Shown: positions 46,355-56,128, numbered from the stretch's first letter. The stretch is DNA of 64,000 nt from Bog-473 sp963800725 (GCA_963800725.1 CAWDCE010000004.1:94328-158327); one strand, 5' to 3'. Numbers and translations: made by a program. The notes: generated from the letters alone by a model not told the origin.

Positions 46355-46748
46355 GCCGACTCCCACAACACCCGGCTGAGTCCGGCCAGGTCCGGCGCGC
46401 GTCCCCTTTCCACTGAATACGCATCTTGCCGCGCGGCCCTTCCACCTCAATCAGGCATTCGGCGAGACCAACGGCTAGGGGTGGTGCCAGTTCCAAAAAC
46501 CTTGCCGGTGCCATTGTCGGCGGCGCCGGCGCGGGGCCGGCTTCCACCATCCGTTTGAGTTTGCCGTACTCCAAATGCAGGGCCTTGGATGCGCGGAAAA
46601 CCCCATGCTCCCGAGCCGCTTCCGCCGCTGCCGCCCACAACCCTTCTGGAATCGGCAAGCGGGCCTTGTGCCCATTTCGCCAGCGCTCGAAACGCCGGCA
46701 GACCCTCCGCATGCCATCGGGAATCTCAAACGGTTCTTTGGTCGACAT
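46351..46748 (-). CDS. tnpA: IS66 accessory protein TnpA (Orf1; one frameshift)
   Basis: This is the first IS66 gene, a small DNA-binding protein. It reads RLPIPEGLWAAAAEAAREHG, ASKALHLEYGKLKRMVEA and ECLIEVEGPRGKMRIQWKG, with the usual helix-turn-helix. A one-base shift at about 46400 leads into the tail LAGLSRVLWESA, whose stop overlaps the tnpB GTG. The start is the ATG at 46748. The order tnpA, tnpB, DUF4338, tnpC is read leftward. Confidence 0.85.
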
Positions 46749-47197
46749 AGCCGATCCTCCCCGCCCAGCGCGGGCGTAAGACCGACGTTACCAATTACGG
46801 GCAGGCCGAGTCATGCAGGCTTGCCGGAACCTCACGCTTCATACCGTGGCCTGGATAGTCTGGCACCGTCATGGCGCGACCGTCGAGTGCCGCTGTCGCC
46901 GGCAGTCCTTGGATGTTGCCGGAGCGGCCAAGCGCCCCAATAAACTTCCGCGCGCAAGCCCTAAATCCCAAAAACCACGAGACCCAATTCGTTACCGCCC
47001 GGAACGTTGACAACAGGACCCCCCTTGGGCCTTGATGGAACACTTGGATGGGAGAGCTCGGCGTCCCTTTTGGGATCTCGGACGCGAGGCCCGAATTCCT
47101 AAAAACCAGTAGGCACCAGGTAAGAGGACTGGGAGCGGGTCTCGATTTGATTTCGAGCCCACCCGGTCCCTTGCCAATTCAATAGGAGATCCCCAAA
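46749..47197. other. 449-base gene-free stretch upstream of IS66 tnpA and an unknown gene
   Basis: No gene is supported here. A short palindrome (GTAA...TTAC, about 46776-46791) near the start could belong to the IS66 end, but no matching left end was found. TTGACA at about 47008 is a possible -35 element for the + strand gene at 47198. A short hairpin (CTCGA and TCGAG) lies at about 47141-47157. Confidence 0.4.
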
Positions 47198-48176
47198 ATG
47201 AACGTGCCTAACGTGTTGGATACTCAGTTCTTCGGCAGCATTCCCGTCGTGTCCGGGCAACCCCTGCTTCAGACGGTTATGCAAGCTGTCCCGGCCGCCG
47301 CGCCGGTCGAGCACACCAATTTAATCGGCATCGTGACTAGGACTTCCTGGTTGAGGCGCCACAAGGGCCTCGTACAGGAAGCTCTGGATCGCCTGGCCGG
47401 CAAAGCCGTGGCTTCCCTCGACGGCAGCGCCAAGACGCACGGTCGAGTTCCAGATCATCACGGCCCAAGACCGTCTGGATGTCTGCAAGCTCGACAACGC
47501 GCATTCCCAGATGCTCGCCGGTATCGGCGACTATGTCCGCGTCAACGTGGACCTGTCCGCTCCCGGAGGGCAGGACTACGCACATGATCTGATCAACCGT
47601 CCGCAGATCTTCTCCGAGGACGCCAAGGGCTCCGATGGCGTGGTCCGCAAGCAGGTGCACTTCGGCGGGCGGCCGCTGCACTTCGCCGGCTGGTATTTCC
47701 AGAAGAACTTCTTCGTGGCGATCATGACCGTAGCCAGGGTTCCGAACGTGTTCGACCTGGCCGGCGCCGAAGTCGTGATCAGTTCGAAGAAGGACGCCTT
47801 GTCGGCCTGCAAGCGGATTCGCCGGGCATGCGCGCACAACAGCATGTTCTTCGAAGGCAAGCTGCTGGGTACGCCGGTGGTCTCTACCATGCCGTTCGTG
47901 TCCCGCGACGGCGTGGCCGGAACTGTTCCGGCTACCATGCTGCCGGTGGAGTTCCCGCTGAAGGACGGCGGCGCTCTCCGCGGCTGGGTTCGCATCCTGC
48001 ACCTCGACAAGCTGCAGCTTTCGCTATTTGATGGCCAGCAGCAGGTCGATCCGTACCGGATGAACGATCTCATTCAGTCCTGGTATCCGGACGCCGAACT
48101 GCTCAGGGAAGGCTCGGGCTTCAAAGGCACCGTCGCGTTCAACGGCGGGACCTTCAAGCTGGTCTTCTACAGTTAG
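47198..48176 (+). CDS. Unrecognised protein of about 325 residues (one frameshift)
   Basis: I do not recognise this family. The ATG at 47198 follows AGGAG by nine bases. The first frame reads MNVPNVLDTQFFGSIPVVSG and TNLIGIVTRTSWLRRHKGLV. The second contains KLDNAHSQMLAGIGDYVRVN, GWYFQKNFFVAIMTVARVPN, NVFDLAGAEVVISSKKDAL and a strand-rich end FNGGTFKLVFYS. The shift is at about 47442, where HGR should continue VEFQIITAQDRLDV. There is no signal peptide or membrane helix. It sits alone between IS66 and IS1634 elements, which suggests accessory cargo. Confidence 0.7.
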
Positions 48177-48237
48177 CGACGCGTCGTCGCCGTAACTTGC
48201 TGATTCCACACGAAGCAATGCCGCCCAGAGGGAAATC

Positions 48238-50019
48238 CTAGTGTCACGTTTCGTCCTAGAATAATTGAGAATGGTGCTTGTTTATTGCTGTGTCGTGCTC
48301 CATGATAGTGACATAGGAGCGCCGATTTGTTTGTTCGCACGCAGACCAACGGTTCCCGGACCTATCTGCTCATCGTGGATAACCAGTGGGTGGACGGCAA
48401 GGTCAAGCAGCGCGTCCTGTTTCGTCTCGGCCGCCTCGATGAGTTGCTGGCCAGCGGCCGGCTCGACTCGCTGATCCAGTCGCTCGCGCGGTTCTCAGAA
48501 AAGCTCGCCGTCCTGGGCGCGCATGCGCGGGGTGACGGCGTCACCACCCGCAGCGCCAGGGTCGGGCCGGCCCTGATCTTCCAGCGGCTCTGGCAGGCCT
48601 GCTCGATCGACCAAGTCCTGACGGCCTTGCTCGAAGGCCGGCGCTTCGAGTTCTCCGTCGAGCGGGCCATCTTCCTCACCGTGCTGCATCGCCTCTTCGC
48701 GCCCGGCAGCGACCGTGCCGCCGAGAAGTGGAAGGACGACTACGCCATCGACGGTGTCGGCGATCTGGACTTGCACCAACTCTACCGGGCCATGGCCTGG
48801 CTGGGAGAGGTTCTTCCGAAGGACCAGCAGGACGGCGCCACGCCTTTCGCTCCCCGCACCAATAAGGACCTCATCGAGGAGGCGTTGTTCGCGCGGCGCC
48901 GCGACCTGTTCTCCGATTTGGACATCGTGTTTTTCGACACCACGTCGATCTACTTCGAGGGCCAAGGAGGCGAGACCATCGGCCGGCGCGGGCACTCGAA
49001 AGATCATCGTCCCGACCTGAAGCAGATGGTGGTGGGCATGGTGCTGGACCAGAACGGCAATCCGCTCTGCACCGAACTGTGGCCGGGCAACACGGCCGAC
49101 GTGAAGAGCCTGGTTCCCATCGTGGAACGGTTGAAGAAGCGGTTCGGAATCGGATCGGTGTGCATCGTTGCCGACCGGGGGATGATCAGCGCCGAGACTC
49201 TGGCGGAAGTGGAGAAACGGAAGTGGAAGTACATCCTGGGCGTGCGCATGAGGAGTTCGACGGAAGCCAAGGCGGTGGTGGCGCGCGCCGGCCGCTATGC
49301 GGAAGTGCATCCCAAAAGCGACGACCGGGACGATCCCTCGCCGCTGAAGGTGAAAGAAGTCTGGGTCGAGGATGCGCGCCGGTATGTGGTGTGCGTGAAC
49401 GAGGATCAAGCCACCAAGGACCGCCACGACCGCGAAGCCGTGGTGGCCTCGCTGCGCGACGCGTTGGGCCATGGAGACAAGTCGCTGGTGGGCAACAAAG
49501 GGTATCGCAAATACCTGCGCGCGGGAGGCAAACAGTTCGCCGTTGACGAGGACAAGATCAAGGAGGAAGCGCGCTACGACGGCAAGTGGGTGCTGACGAC
49601 GAACATGGATCTCCCGGCGCGTGAGGTGGCGCTGAAGTACAAGCAACTGTGGATGGTCGAGGAGGTCTTCCGCTCGATGAAGTCGCTGCTGGATACCCGG
49701 CCGATCTTTCACAAGTGCGACGAAACGATTCGCGGGCACGTGTTTTGCTCGTTCCTGGCGCTGCTGTTGCGCAAGGAACTGGAGGACCGTTTGGCAGCGC
49801 AAGGAGTGGAAGCTGGAATGGGCCGACGTCATCCGGGATCTGGACAACCTCATTGAGATGGAAGTCGCGATCAGCGGCAAGGGTTACGTTTTTCGCGGCC
49901 AGGCTCCCGGCGTGGCGGGCAAGGTCTTTCAAGCCTGCGGCGTCGCTCTGCCACCCGCGCTACGCTCATGCTGAACCTGACTTCAGTTCGGCTCCGGTGG
50001 AGAGAAAGCGTGTCACTAG
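48238..50019 (+). mobile_element. IS1634-family (IS4 superfamily) insertion sequence
   Basis: The element carries one transposase gene and is bounded by imperfect inverted repeats. The left end reads CTAGTGTCACGTTT from 48238, and the complement of the right end reads CTAGTGACACGCTT from 50019 (12 of the first 14 match). Total length is about 1.78 kb. No clear target duplication is visible. Confidence 0.75.
48327..49974 (+). CDS. IS1634 family transposase (one frameshift near the end)
   Basis: This DDE transposase starts FVRTQTNGSRTYLLIVDNQW and is full length at about 548 residues. The first catalytic Asp lies in DIVFFDTTSIYFEG, the second in VCIVADRGMISAETLAEV, and the Glu region in LKYKQLWMVEEVFRSMKSLL. 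A one-base shift at about 49808 moves the C-terminus into the frame LEWADVIRDLDNLIEMEVAI, which ends at the TGA at 49972. The likely start is a TTG at 48327 with AGGAG eight bases upstream. Confidence 0.9.
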
Positions 50020-50085
50020 GCCGTTTTCAAAATCGCAACCTACCGGGAATGAACAACTTCCGCCAACATGGTGTAGAAGATGAGT

Positions 50086-50335
50086 CTGACGTTCGCGGCT
50101 CGGTTCGGTTGCTCTGGGCTTGCCGAAGCTTCCTCCTCTCCGACGCTCCGCGGCTCGGTTCGGTTGCTTGGTTTTGCGCGGAGCCGCTCTCCGACGTTCG
50201 CGGCTCGGTTCGGTTGCTTTTGGAGCGCCTTGGAGCTGCTCTCTGACGTTCGCGGCTCGGTTCGGTTGCTCTGGGCTTCGGCGGAGCCGCTCTCTGACGT
50301 TCGCGGCTCGGTTCGGTTGCTTGGTTTTGCGTAGC
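50086..50335. repeat. Five-copy array of the GACGTTCGCGGCTC repeat family
   Basis: Five copies of a unit beginning CTGACGTTCGCGGCTCGGTT start at about 50086, 50140, 50191, 50243 and 50294, 50-54 bases apart. The same core recurs at 57.9 kb, 59.6 kb and the end of the window, sometimes inverted. A continuous + strand reading frame through the array is a by-product of the period. About 150 bases after the array are GC-rich with no gene. Confidence 0.85.
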
Positions 50336-50486
50336 CGCGGAACTCACCACACAGCTGGAGTTGCTGGGCGCCTTCAAGGATACTCCTCGCATTCTGCGTG
50401 CCGCACTACACTAGGCGGGGGCGGGGCGGGGGCCGGGGCGCCCACGCCGTCTGTGGGCCTGCCTGCCTTCTTTCACCTTAAGCGAA

Positions 50487-50973
50487 TCAGCGAATGTAGG
50501 CGCGCACGCGAATCTCGGTTCCCGCTACGAAGACGATCAGCGCCGCCACAAACATCGGCCAAATCATGGTCCAGGCCAATCCCGTGGTCATCAGCTTGCC
50601 CAGCATCGAAGCGTAAATCGGATGCCGGACCCAGCCATACGGACCTGTCCGGATCAGTTCGTGGACTTCACTTAGCGCCGCTTCGTACCGGTGATCGCTT
50701 GCCAAGATCACGCAGCGCAGCCAGCCGAGCCACACCGATAGGCTGAAGAATCATGGAAGCGACCAAGGACAGCCAGGACTTTTCATAACCCGCCGGCCGA
50801 ACATACGCGCAGACCAGCGCGAAACCAAGCATTTGCAGAAGAATACCCCACTTGGACACGGGCGCGCTAACTACTTTCTTCTGCCTCCCCGCCCGCTTGC
50901 GCGCGCCCACAAAAACCAGCACCCACGCTATCCAGCAGAGAACGAGTACTACGAGGGCCACAGTCTGGAGCAT
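50487..50973 (-). pseudogene. ICMT/PEMT-type membrane methyltransferase, frameshifted and short at the C-terminus
   Basis: The protein begins with membrane segments (TVALVVLVLCWIAWVLVFVG). In the second frame it carries the isoprenylcysteine-carboxyl-methyltransferase-like motif LIRTGPYGWVRHPIYASMLG and ends FVAGTEIRVRAYIR. At least one shift lies near 50720. The usual last 40 residues after EIRVR are missing. The gene lies 44 bases after the AMMECR1 part on the same strand and may belong to that operon. The substrate is unknown. Confidence 0.7.
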
Positions 50974-51017
50974 GCGCTATCTTATATCCGCGAACCCGGA
51001 AAGACCGGCGGCGGTAC

Positions 51018-51454
51018 TCAAAACACCTGCGCTTCGAAGACGAGAGGCGGGCTTGCGGGTCGCGCCAGGCGCCGGGGGGCAGCGAGCTCTTACGCGCCAC
51101 GGCTTCAAGGAATTCTTCGGTGGTCCAGCCGCGTTCGGCGGCCACTTGGGGAAGCAGCAGACCCGCGCGTCCGCCGAGTTTGAGGAAGAGGCCGTGCTTC
51201 CCGGCCGTGCATTCGGCGGCGCGTGCGGATGCGCCGGAACGGGGTGAGCACCGAGATTTCGATATCGATCGGGCCATCGAGCGAAGCCGCCGGGCGGAAG
51301 CGCGGGTCGTCGAGCGCGGCCGCCAAGGTCAGGTTCGCTACTTCCTCGGAGAGTGGAGCGCGGCTCTCGGTACGCCCCACGCAGCCGAGCAATTCTGCGC
51401 CCCGATGCAGGCTCACGAACACGCCGCGGCGCGCGCGCAGGGCGGCGGAGCCGC
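51018..51454 (-). CDS. amrA: AMMECR1-domain part of the AmmeMemoRadiSam system (frameshifted)
   Basis: The sequence matches AMMECR1: RRGVFVSLHRGAELLGCVGR (LRGCIG-type motif), LTLAAALDDPRFRP, IDIEISVLTPFRRI and GWTTEEFLEAV, with the family end FEAQVF at the TGA at 51018. At least two one-base shifts occur, near 51230 and 51040. The N-terminal helix of this domain (DAADRQALLASAAETLRRL) is encoded in the last part of the Memo gene upstream. The two are therefore probably one fused protein split by a shift at about 51465. The biochemical function of the family is not established. Confidence 0.82.
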
Positions 51455-52402
51455 CTAGCGCTGGCGAGCGCGGGACTCGTGGGTCTCGCGCAGGCGGCGC
51501 AGGGTTTCGGCGGCGCTGGCGAGCAACGCCTGGCGATCGGCGGCGTCCAGATCGAAAGCGGAACGGGGGAAATAACCCAGCGCGGCGTAGCTCACCGAGT
51601 TGCGAAAGTCGTCCGTGAGTTCGCCCGAAGTCTGGTAGTCCAGGGTGGACTGGTACATGCCCGCATCGAGGAGCCGCAGCGTGTCGAGCAGTAACGCGAT
51701 GGGGGCGGAACCGCAGACGGTAGCGCCGTTTTCCTTGAGCGCCGCCAGGAAAGCCGTGGAATCGAGCGTGGCGGCCGCTTCGATGCATTCGAAATCCAGC
51801 TCGCGCAATCGCGCGCCGGAGCGGTCCGGCGGAAACGGCTGGAAACCGAAACTCGGCCCGTAATGGGTGAAATCCGAAGAAGCCAGGAACACCACGCCGG
51901 GCCGCCACAGCGCGGCCAGCGCGCGGGCAACCGCGGAGCGCCCGGCGCCGTCCATGCGGCCGGCGTAGAGCGGAGTCACGCGCGCCTGGGGCGCCGCCCA
52001 TTGCAGGAACGGCAATTGGATTTCGAAAGAGTGGTCGCAGACGCGCTGCTCCGCGACGGTTGGAAATCCGCCGAAGCCGGCGTCGATGGCAACTTCGCCG
52101 AGGGGCGTGGAGATGGCCGTCACATCGGGCGCGGCCACGCCTTGGAGGCCTCCGTGATGCGGAAAAGCGAGCAGCACCAGGCGGTCGGGCTTCTGCTGCC
52201 CGATCGCACGGTACGCCGCGGCCGCCACGGTTCCCGAATAGACCGGGCCCGCATGCGGCACGACGAAGCCAAGACCGTCCGGGTAGAGGAACGGGGCGCG
52301 CGTGCGCGAACGCTCGAACAGACCCTCCAGCAGACTGCGCAACTCGGAAGCGCGCTCCGGATACCAGGAGCCGCTGAACGGCGAGATATGCACGGCGCTC
52401 AT
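51455..52402 (-). CDS. amrB: Memo-family protein of the AmmeMemoRadiSam system (probably fused to AMMECR1)
   Basis: The 315-residue Memo-like protein resembles class III extradiol dioxygenase folds. It shows SGSWYPERASELRSLLEGL, VVPHAGPVYSGTVAAAAYRAI, FPHHGG-type residues, DHSFEIQLPFLQW and ASSDFTHYGPSF. The His residues are those expected at the metal-like site. The ATG at 52402 overlaps the radical-SAM stop (ATGA). The last 35 residues are the first helix of the AMMECR1 domain, so the native gene probably encodes a Memo-AMMECR1 fusion of about 460 residues. Confidence 0.9.
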   Translation of the reverse strand: MSAVHISPFSGSWYPERASELRSLLEGLFERSRTRAPFLYPDGLGFVVPHAGPVYSGTVAAAAYRAIGQQKPDRLVLLAFPHHGGLQGVAAPDVTAISTPLGEVAIDAGFGGFPTVAEQRVCDHSFEIQLPFLQWAAPQARVTPLYAGRMDGAGRSAVARALAALWRPGVVFLASSDFTHYGPSFGFQPFPPDRSGARLRELDFECIEAAATLDSTAFLAALKENGATVCGSAPIALLLDTLRLLDAGMYQSTLDYQTSGELTDDFRNSVSYAALGYFPRSAFDLDAADRQALLASAAETLRRLRETHESRARQR

Positions 52403-53452
52403 GGAGGTCCCCAGACGCCCGGTATGGCGTAGCCGCAACCGGAGCACCGGCCGGCGGCGGAAAGCCGGTTGCGCAGAACGCGGAACCCGCGGCGTTCAAT
52501 CGCCGCGCCGCCGCATCCGGGGCAATGCGTATCTTCCAGGCCAGTCAAGCCGGAAAGGTTGCCGGCGTAAACGTAGCGCAGTCCCGCCGCGCGTCCGGCC
52601 GCCGCGGCGCGCAGCAGGGTTTCGGGCGGCGTGCCGGCGGGTCCCGGCATCTTGTAGTCCTTGTGAAAGGCCGTCACGTGCCATGGGATGTCCGGTGAAA
52701 TGCCGGACAGGAACTCGGCGATTTGGCGCAGTTCGGCGTCGGAATCGTTGAAGCCGGGGATCACCAGGGTCACCACTTCCAGCCAGAAGCCCATCGCATG
52801 GATGCGGCGGATGGACTCCAACACGGGCCCGATGCGCCCGCCCAGTTCGTGGTAACGGCGGTCGTCGAAGCTCTTGAGGTCCACCTTATATAGGTCGACC
52901 CGACGGCCGGAGGTATTCGAGGACCTCCGGCGTGGCGTTGCCATTGGAGACGAAGCCGGTGATCAGCCCAGACGCTTTGGCCTGGCGGAAGACCGCGACG
53001 CCCCACTCCGCCGTGATGAGCGGTTCGTTGTAGGTGCTAACCATGGCCGCCGCGCCCTGGCGCACGGCCAGAGCCACCAGATCCTCGGGCGACGCCACGT
53101 CGAAATCGAGCGTCGAATGGGGATCGCGGAGCGCTTGCGAGGAGACCCAGTTCTGGCAGTAGCCGCAGTGCAGATCGCAGCCCAACATGCCGAAACTGAA
53201 GGCGCGCGCCCCTGGCAGGACATGGAAGAAGGGCTTCTTTTCGATGGGGTCGCAGTGCGCCGCGTTGACGTAGCCGTAGGGCGCGTAGAGTCTGCCTCCG
53301 CGGTTGAAACGCACCTTGCAGACCCCGGCGAAACCGGGCGAAACGGGGCACCGGTGGCCGCAGGCGAAGCACTCCACCCGCCCGCGGTCGAGCGGTTTCG
53401 AGAGCTCAGCTTCACGCGTCCGCAAGGCGAGTCGATCGGCCAGCGTCTCCAT
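52399..53452 (-). CDS. amrS: AmmeMemoRadiSam system radical SAM enzyme (one frameshift)
   Basis: This radical SAM protein has an N-terminal Cys motif (VECFACGHRCPVSPGFAGVC), the 4Fe-4S motif CDLHCGYCQNW (Cx3Cx2C) and SAM-site residues in VSTYNEPLI and GLITGFVSNGN. After a shift at about 52905 the second frame gives LYKVDLKSFDDRRYHELGG, VIPGFNDSDAELRQI and a C-terminal Cys finger (HCPGCGG and CSGCGY). The ATG at 53452 gives about 350 residues. The enzyme, Memo and AMMECR1 are encoded consecutively, as in many archaea and bacteria. The substrate is unknown. Confidence 0.9.
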
Positions 53453-53512
53453 CGGTTGAGGACCGGCGGGTCCGAAGACATTGTAACGCCGGGGCCGGAG
53501 GGTGGGGAATGT

Positions 53513-54349
53513 CTACTTGCCGCGATCCGCGCTTGGCGCGCCCTTTCCCAGCACTATCCTGAGCTCGTTGCGCGCGTCCGCGAGTTCCTCCTCGGCTCGA
53601 TTGGCGCGCTCCGTTTGGGCCTTCAGATCCGCCTGCAGCCGCGAGATGTCGTGGGCCTCATACGCCAGCAGGAAGGCAGCCAGGCATGCCGCGATCGCCG
53701 GCAGAACCCCGCGCCGCCGCCGTGGAACCTGGACGGGCGTCTCCCGGCGCGGCGGTTCGGCGTGGACGGGCCCTTCGGGCGCCGGCTCCGGCCCGGCGTC
53801 CGGTTCCGCCGGCCGCGGCGGCAGAGGCCCCAGCACGAATTCCTGGTAGGACGCCTCTCCGTGAATCGAGCCATCCGCCTCGCGGAAAAAGAAGCCCGCC
53901 CTGGTGGGCTGGAAGGTATGCGGCCGCAGTACCAGCGCCGCCTGCCATGCTTCCGGAAAAAATCGCTGGTGGATCTCCTGGTCCGCCGCGGAAAAGAAGA
54001 TTTCGCTACGCGTGTGGGAATGGTACCAGCCGACCACCCGCCGGCCGGGAAGGACGACCCGGCGCCGCAACATCTCCGCCAGCCGCTCCTGGTCGCGGTC
54101 CGACAGCGTGAAGGAGGGTCCGAAAGCGTGCTCGCACTCGACCGGCGTGTAGCCCGTTATACTGAGCCGCTTCCTCTGGAAATCCCCCAGCAGGATGCCG
54201 CCGATCTCGACCCCGCCACGCGGCGCCATGAAAAAAGCGTCGACTACCGCCAGACGAATGTCGTCAAGCACCCTGGGGGAGTACTCGACGCCGAACGGGC
54301 ATTGCGGCGCGCTCCAGGAAACCAGGGGGACGTCTTTGCTTCTCTCCAT
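53513..54349 (-). CDS. JAMM/MPN metalloprotease with C-terminal membrane helix and coiled coil
   Basis: The 278-residue protein has a complete JAMM zinc motif: Glu in VEIGGILLGD, then GWYHSHTRSEIFFSAADQE (HxH, Ser and Asp in order). After the MPN domain (about residues 20-160) come a Pro/Glu-rich linker, a membrane helix (LPAIAACLAAFLLAYEA) and a coiled coil (LKAQTERANRAEEELADARN). JAMM enzymes cleave isopeptide or C-terminal tags. No ubiquitin-like, E1 or E2 gene is visible here. It is the first gene of the leftward group with radical SAM, Memo and AMMECR1, 60 bases upstream of the radical-SAM start. Confidence 0.88.
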   Translation of the reverse strand: MERSKDVPLVSWSAPQCPFGVEYSPRVLDDIRLAVVDAFFMAPRGGVEIGGILLGDFQRKRLSITGYTPVECEHAFGPSFTLSDRDQERLAEMLRRRVVLPGRRVVGWYHSHTRSEIFFSAADQEIHQRFFPEAWQAALVLRPHTFQPTRAGFFFREADGSIHGEASYQEFVLGPLPPRPAEPDAGPEPAPEGPVHAEPPRRETPVQVPRRRRGVLPAIAACLAAFLLAYEAHDISRLQADLKAQTERANRAEEELADARNELRIVLGKGAPSADRGK

Positions 54350-54417
54350 CGGTTCCCCTTGATTGTAGGCGATCCTCCGCCGCCGCCCAAATGCCGCCCC
54401 GAAGCTATAATGAGGTT

Positions 54418-55014
54418 GTGCCGAAGCCCAAGGATCTCGAATTGCGCCTGCAGAAGACCGAGGAGCAGTTGCGCCTTTTCCAGAAGGTCAGCAGGCTCAT
54501 GGTCCGGGAGCTGAGCTTTCACGAGGCGCTGAAGGGCATCGTGTCATTGGTGGTCGAGTTCACGCAATGCGATTCCTGTCTGGTCTACGTGTTAGACAAC
54601 GACGAACTGGTGCTGTGCGCGGCCAACACGCCGCACCCGACCGCCATCGGCAAGGTTCGCTTGCGGCTCACCGAAGGCCTCACCGGATGGGTGGCGCGGG
54701 AGCGGCGGCTATTGGCCATTTCGCGCGAGGCGTATAAGGACCCAAGGTTCAAGTCCTTCGGCGAACTTCCCGAAGACACTTTCGAAGCGTTCCTTTCCGC
54801 CCCTCTAATCGCGCGCAACCGCGTGGTGGGCGTCATCAATTTGCAGCATCGCCTGCCCCATCAGCACACCGGCGATGAAATGGAAGGCATTACCACGGTG
54901 GGAGAGCAGATGGGATGCGTCCTGGTACTGGCGCGCATGGCTTCCGCCGCACCCGCCGCGCCCGGCTCGGTGGGATTGCCCCTTCCCACGGGGCCGGTTC
55001 CGATGAAACAATAG
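54418..55014 (+). CDS. GAF-domain protein
   Basis: The 198-residue protein starts with a short coiled coil (LELRLQKTEEQLRLFQKVSR), followed by one GAF domain: ALKGIVSLVVEFTQCDSCLV, RLTEGLTGWVARERRLLAIS and APLIARNRVVGVINLQHR. It has no output domain. GAF proteins sense small molecules or form regulatory complexes. The GTG at 54418 (MPKPKDLE) fits the family start better than the ATG at 54391, which has no ribosome-binding site. It is divergent from the JAMM gene; a TATAAT lies at 54406-54411. Confidence 0.85.
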   Translation: MPKPKDLELRLQKTEEQLRLFQKVSRLMVRELSFHEALKGIVSLVVEFTQCDSCLVYVLDNDELVLCAANTPHPTAIGKVRLRLTEGLTGWVARERRLLAISREAYKDPRFKSFGELPEDTFEAFLSAPLIARNRVVGVINLQHRLPHQHTGDEMEGITTVGEQMGCVLVLARMASAAPAAPGSVGLPLPTGPVPMKQ

Positions 55015-55019
55015 GCTTC

Positions 55020-56128
55020 GTGGCTTCACTATTCGTCCGGCCCATTTTCGCGCTGATCACGATGGCGTCGTGCGCGGCGCCGCTCGGCGCCCAGCGTTGG
55101 CAGATGCAATATCTGTACGACGAAGTGAAATCCTCTCTAAACATCGACGATCTTCAGTTCCCGTCGGCGTCCCGCGGCGTGGCGGTGGGCGTCATCACCG
55201 AGGGGAACAGCAGAAAGCCGGTGGCGCTGGTTACCTCCGACGGCGGCGCGCACTGGCAGGCGACGCCGCTGAAGGAAGAGCCCTTTTCGCTGTTCTTCTT
55301 GAACGATAGCGTCGGCTGGATGGTCACGGAAAAGGGCATCTGGCGGACCAGCGAGTCGGGAAAGAGCTGGATCAAGCAGCCTGAAGCGCCCGCCGCGGCG
55401 CTGCGCGTATACTTCGCCGATGAGAATACCGGCTGGGCCGCATGCACCAATCGGACCGTGCTCGAGACGCACGATGGCGGGCTACACTGGACTCCCCTAT
55501 CGGCAACGTACAACGAGCCTGGCAATCCCCTGTACAGCGCCTACAGTTGGATCGCTTTCGCCACCCCCAATCGGGCCTGATCATCGGGGCGAATGAACCG
55601 GTGCGGCGCGAACGGCTTCCGGACTGGCTCGAACCGGATACCGTCCTCGGTGGCCGCGAGACCCCGCACCTCTCTCTCACGCTTGAGACTCTCGATGGCG
55701 GAAAGACCTGGAAGTCCCATTCCACCTCGATGTTCGGGGAAATCACGCGCTCGCGATTCAGCCCTCCGCATGCCGGACTTGGCTTGATTGAACATGACCA
55801 GTCGTCGCAATACCCCAGCGAAGTGTTTGAACTCTCCTGGCCAACCGGGCGGAACCAGGTCGTCTACCACGACAAGAGCTTTTTTGTCAGCGACGTCTGG
55901 GTAACTCCGGGCGGCGCGTACTACCTGGCCGGCATTGAGATCGCCAGCAAGCTGCGCAACATAGTTCCTCAAAAAGTGAAGGTTCTGATGAGCCGCGATC
56001 TGGAAACCTGGACGCCGACAGCCGTGGATTACCGGGCAACCGCCAACCGGGTTTATCTTTCGGGGACGGGCGAGGACGCCCTGTGGCTGGCCACCAACAA
56101 CGGCATGATTCTGAAGTTGGTCCCGTGA
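55020..56128 (+). CDS. Secreted YCF48-like beta-propeller protein (one frameshift)
   Basis: The protein begins with a signal peptide (LFVRPIFALITMASCAAPLGA). Repeated YCF48/BNR-type blades follow: VTSDGGAHWQATPL, RTSESGKSWIKQPE, ETHDGGLHWTPLS and ETLDGGKTWKSHS. The shift is at about 55565, where SWIAFATPN should join SGLIIGANEPV. The corrected length is about 369 residues. The GTG at 55020 lies five bases after the GAF gene stop, so they are probably one transcript. A role as a secreted assembly or binding protein is inferred from the fold only. Confidence 0.82.

Noticed and set aside
43531..46748. A complete Druantia anti-phage system
   Set aside because: Only the DUF4338 protein is present; the other Druantia genes (DruB-DruE) are absent and the context is an IS66 element.
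50080..50334. Repeat protein encoded by the 50.1-kb array (RGSVRLLW-type units)
   Set aside because: The period produces an open frame by chance; there is no ribosome-binding site, and the same repeats elsewhere are intergenic and inverted.
53513..54349. Bacterial ubiquitin-like (Bil-type) defence operon around the JAMM protease
   Set aside because: No ubiquitin-like, E1-like or E2-like gene lies nearby; neighbours are AmmeMemoRadiSam and GAF genes.
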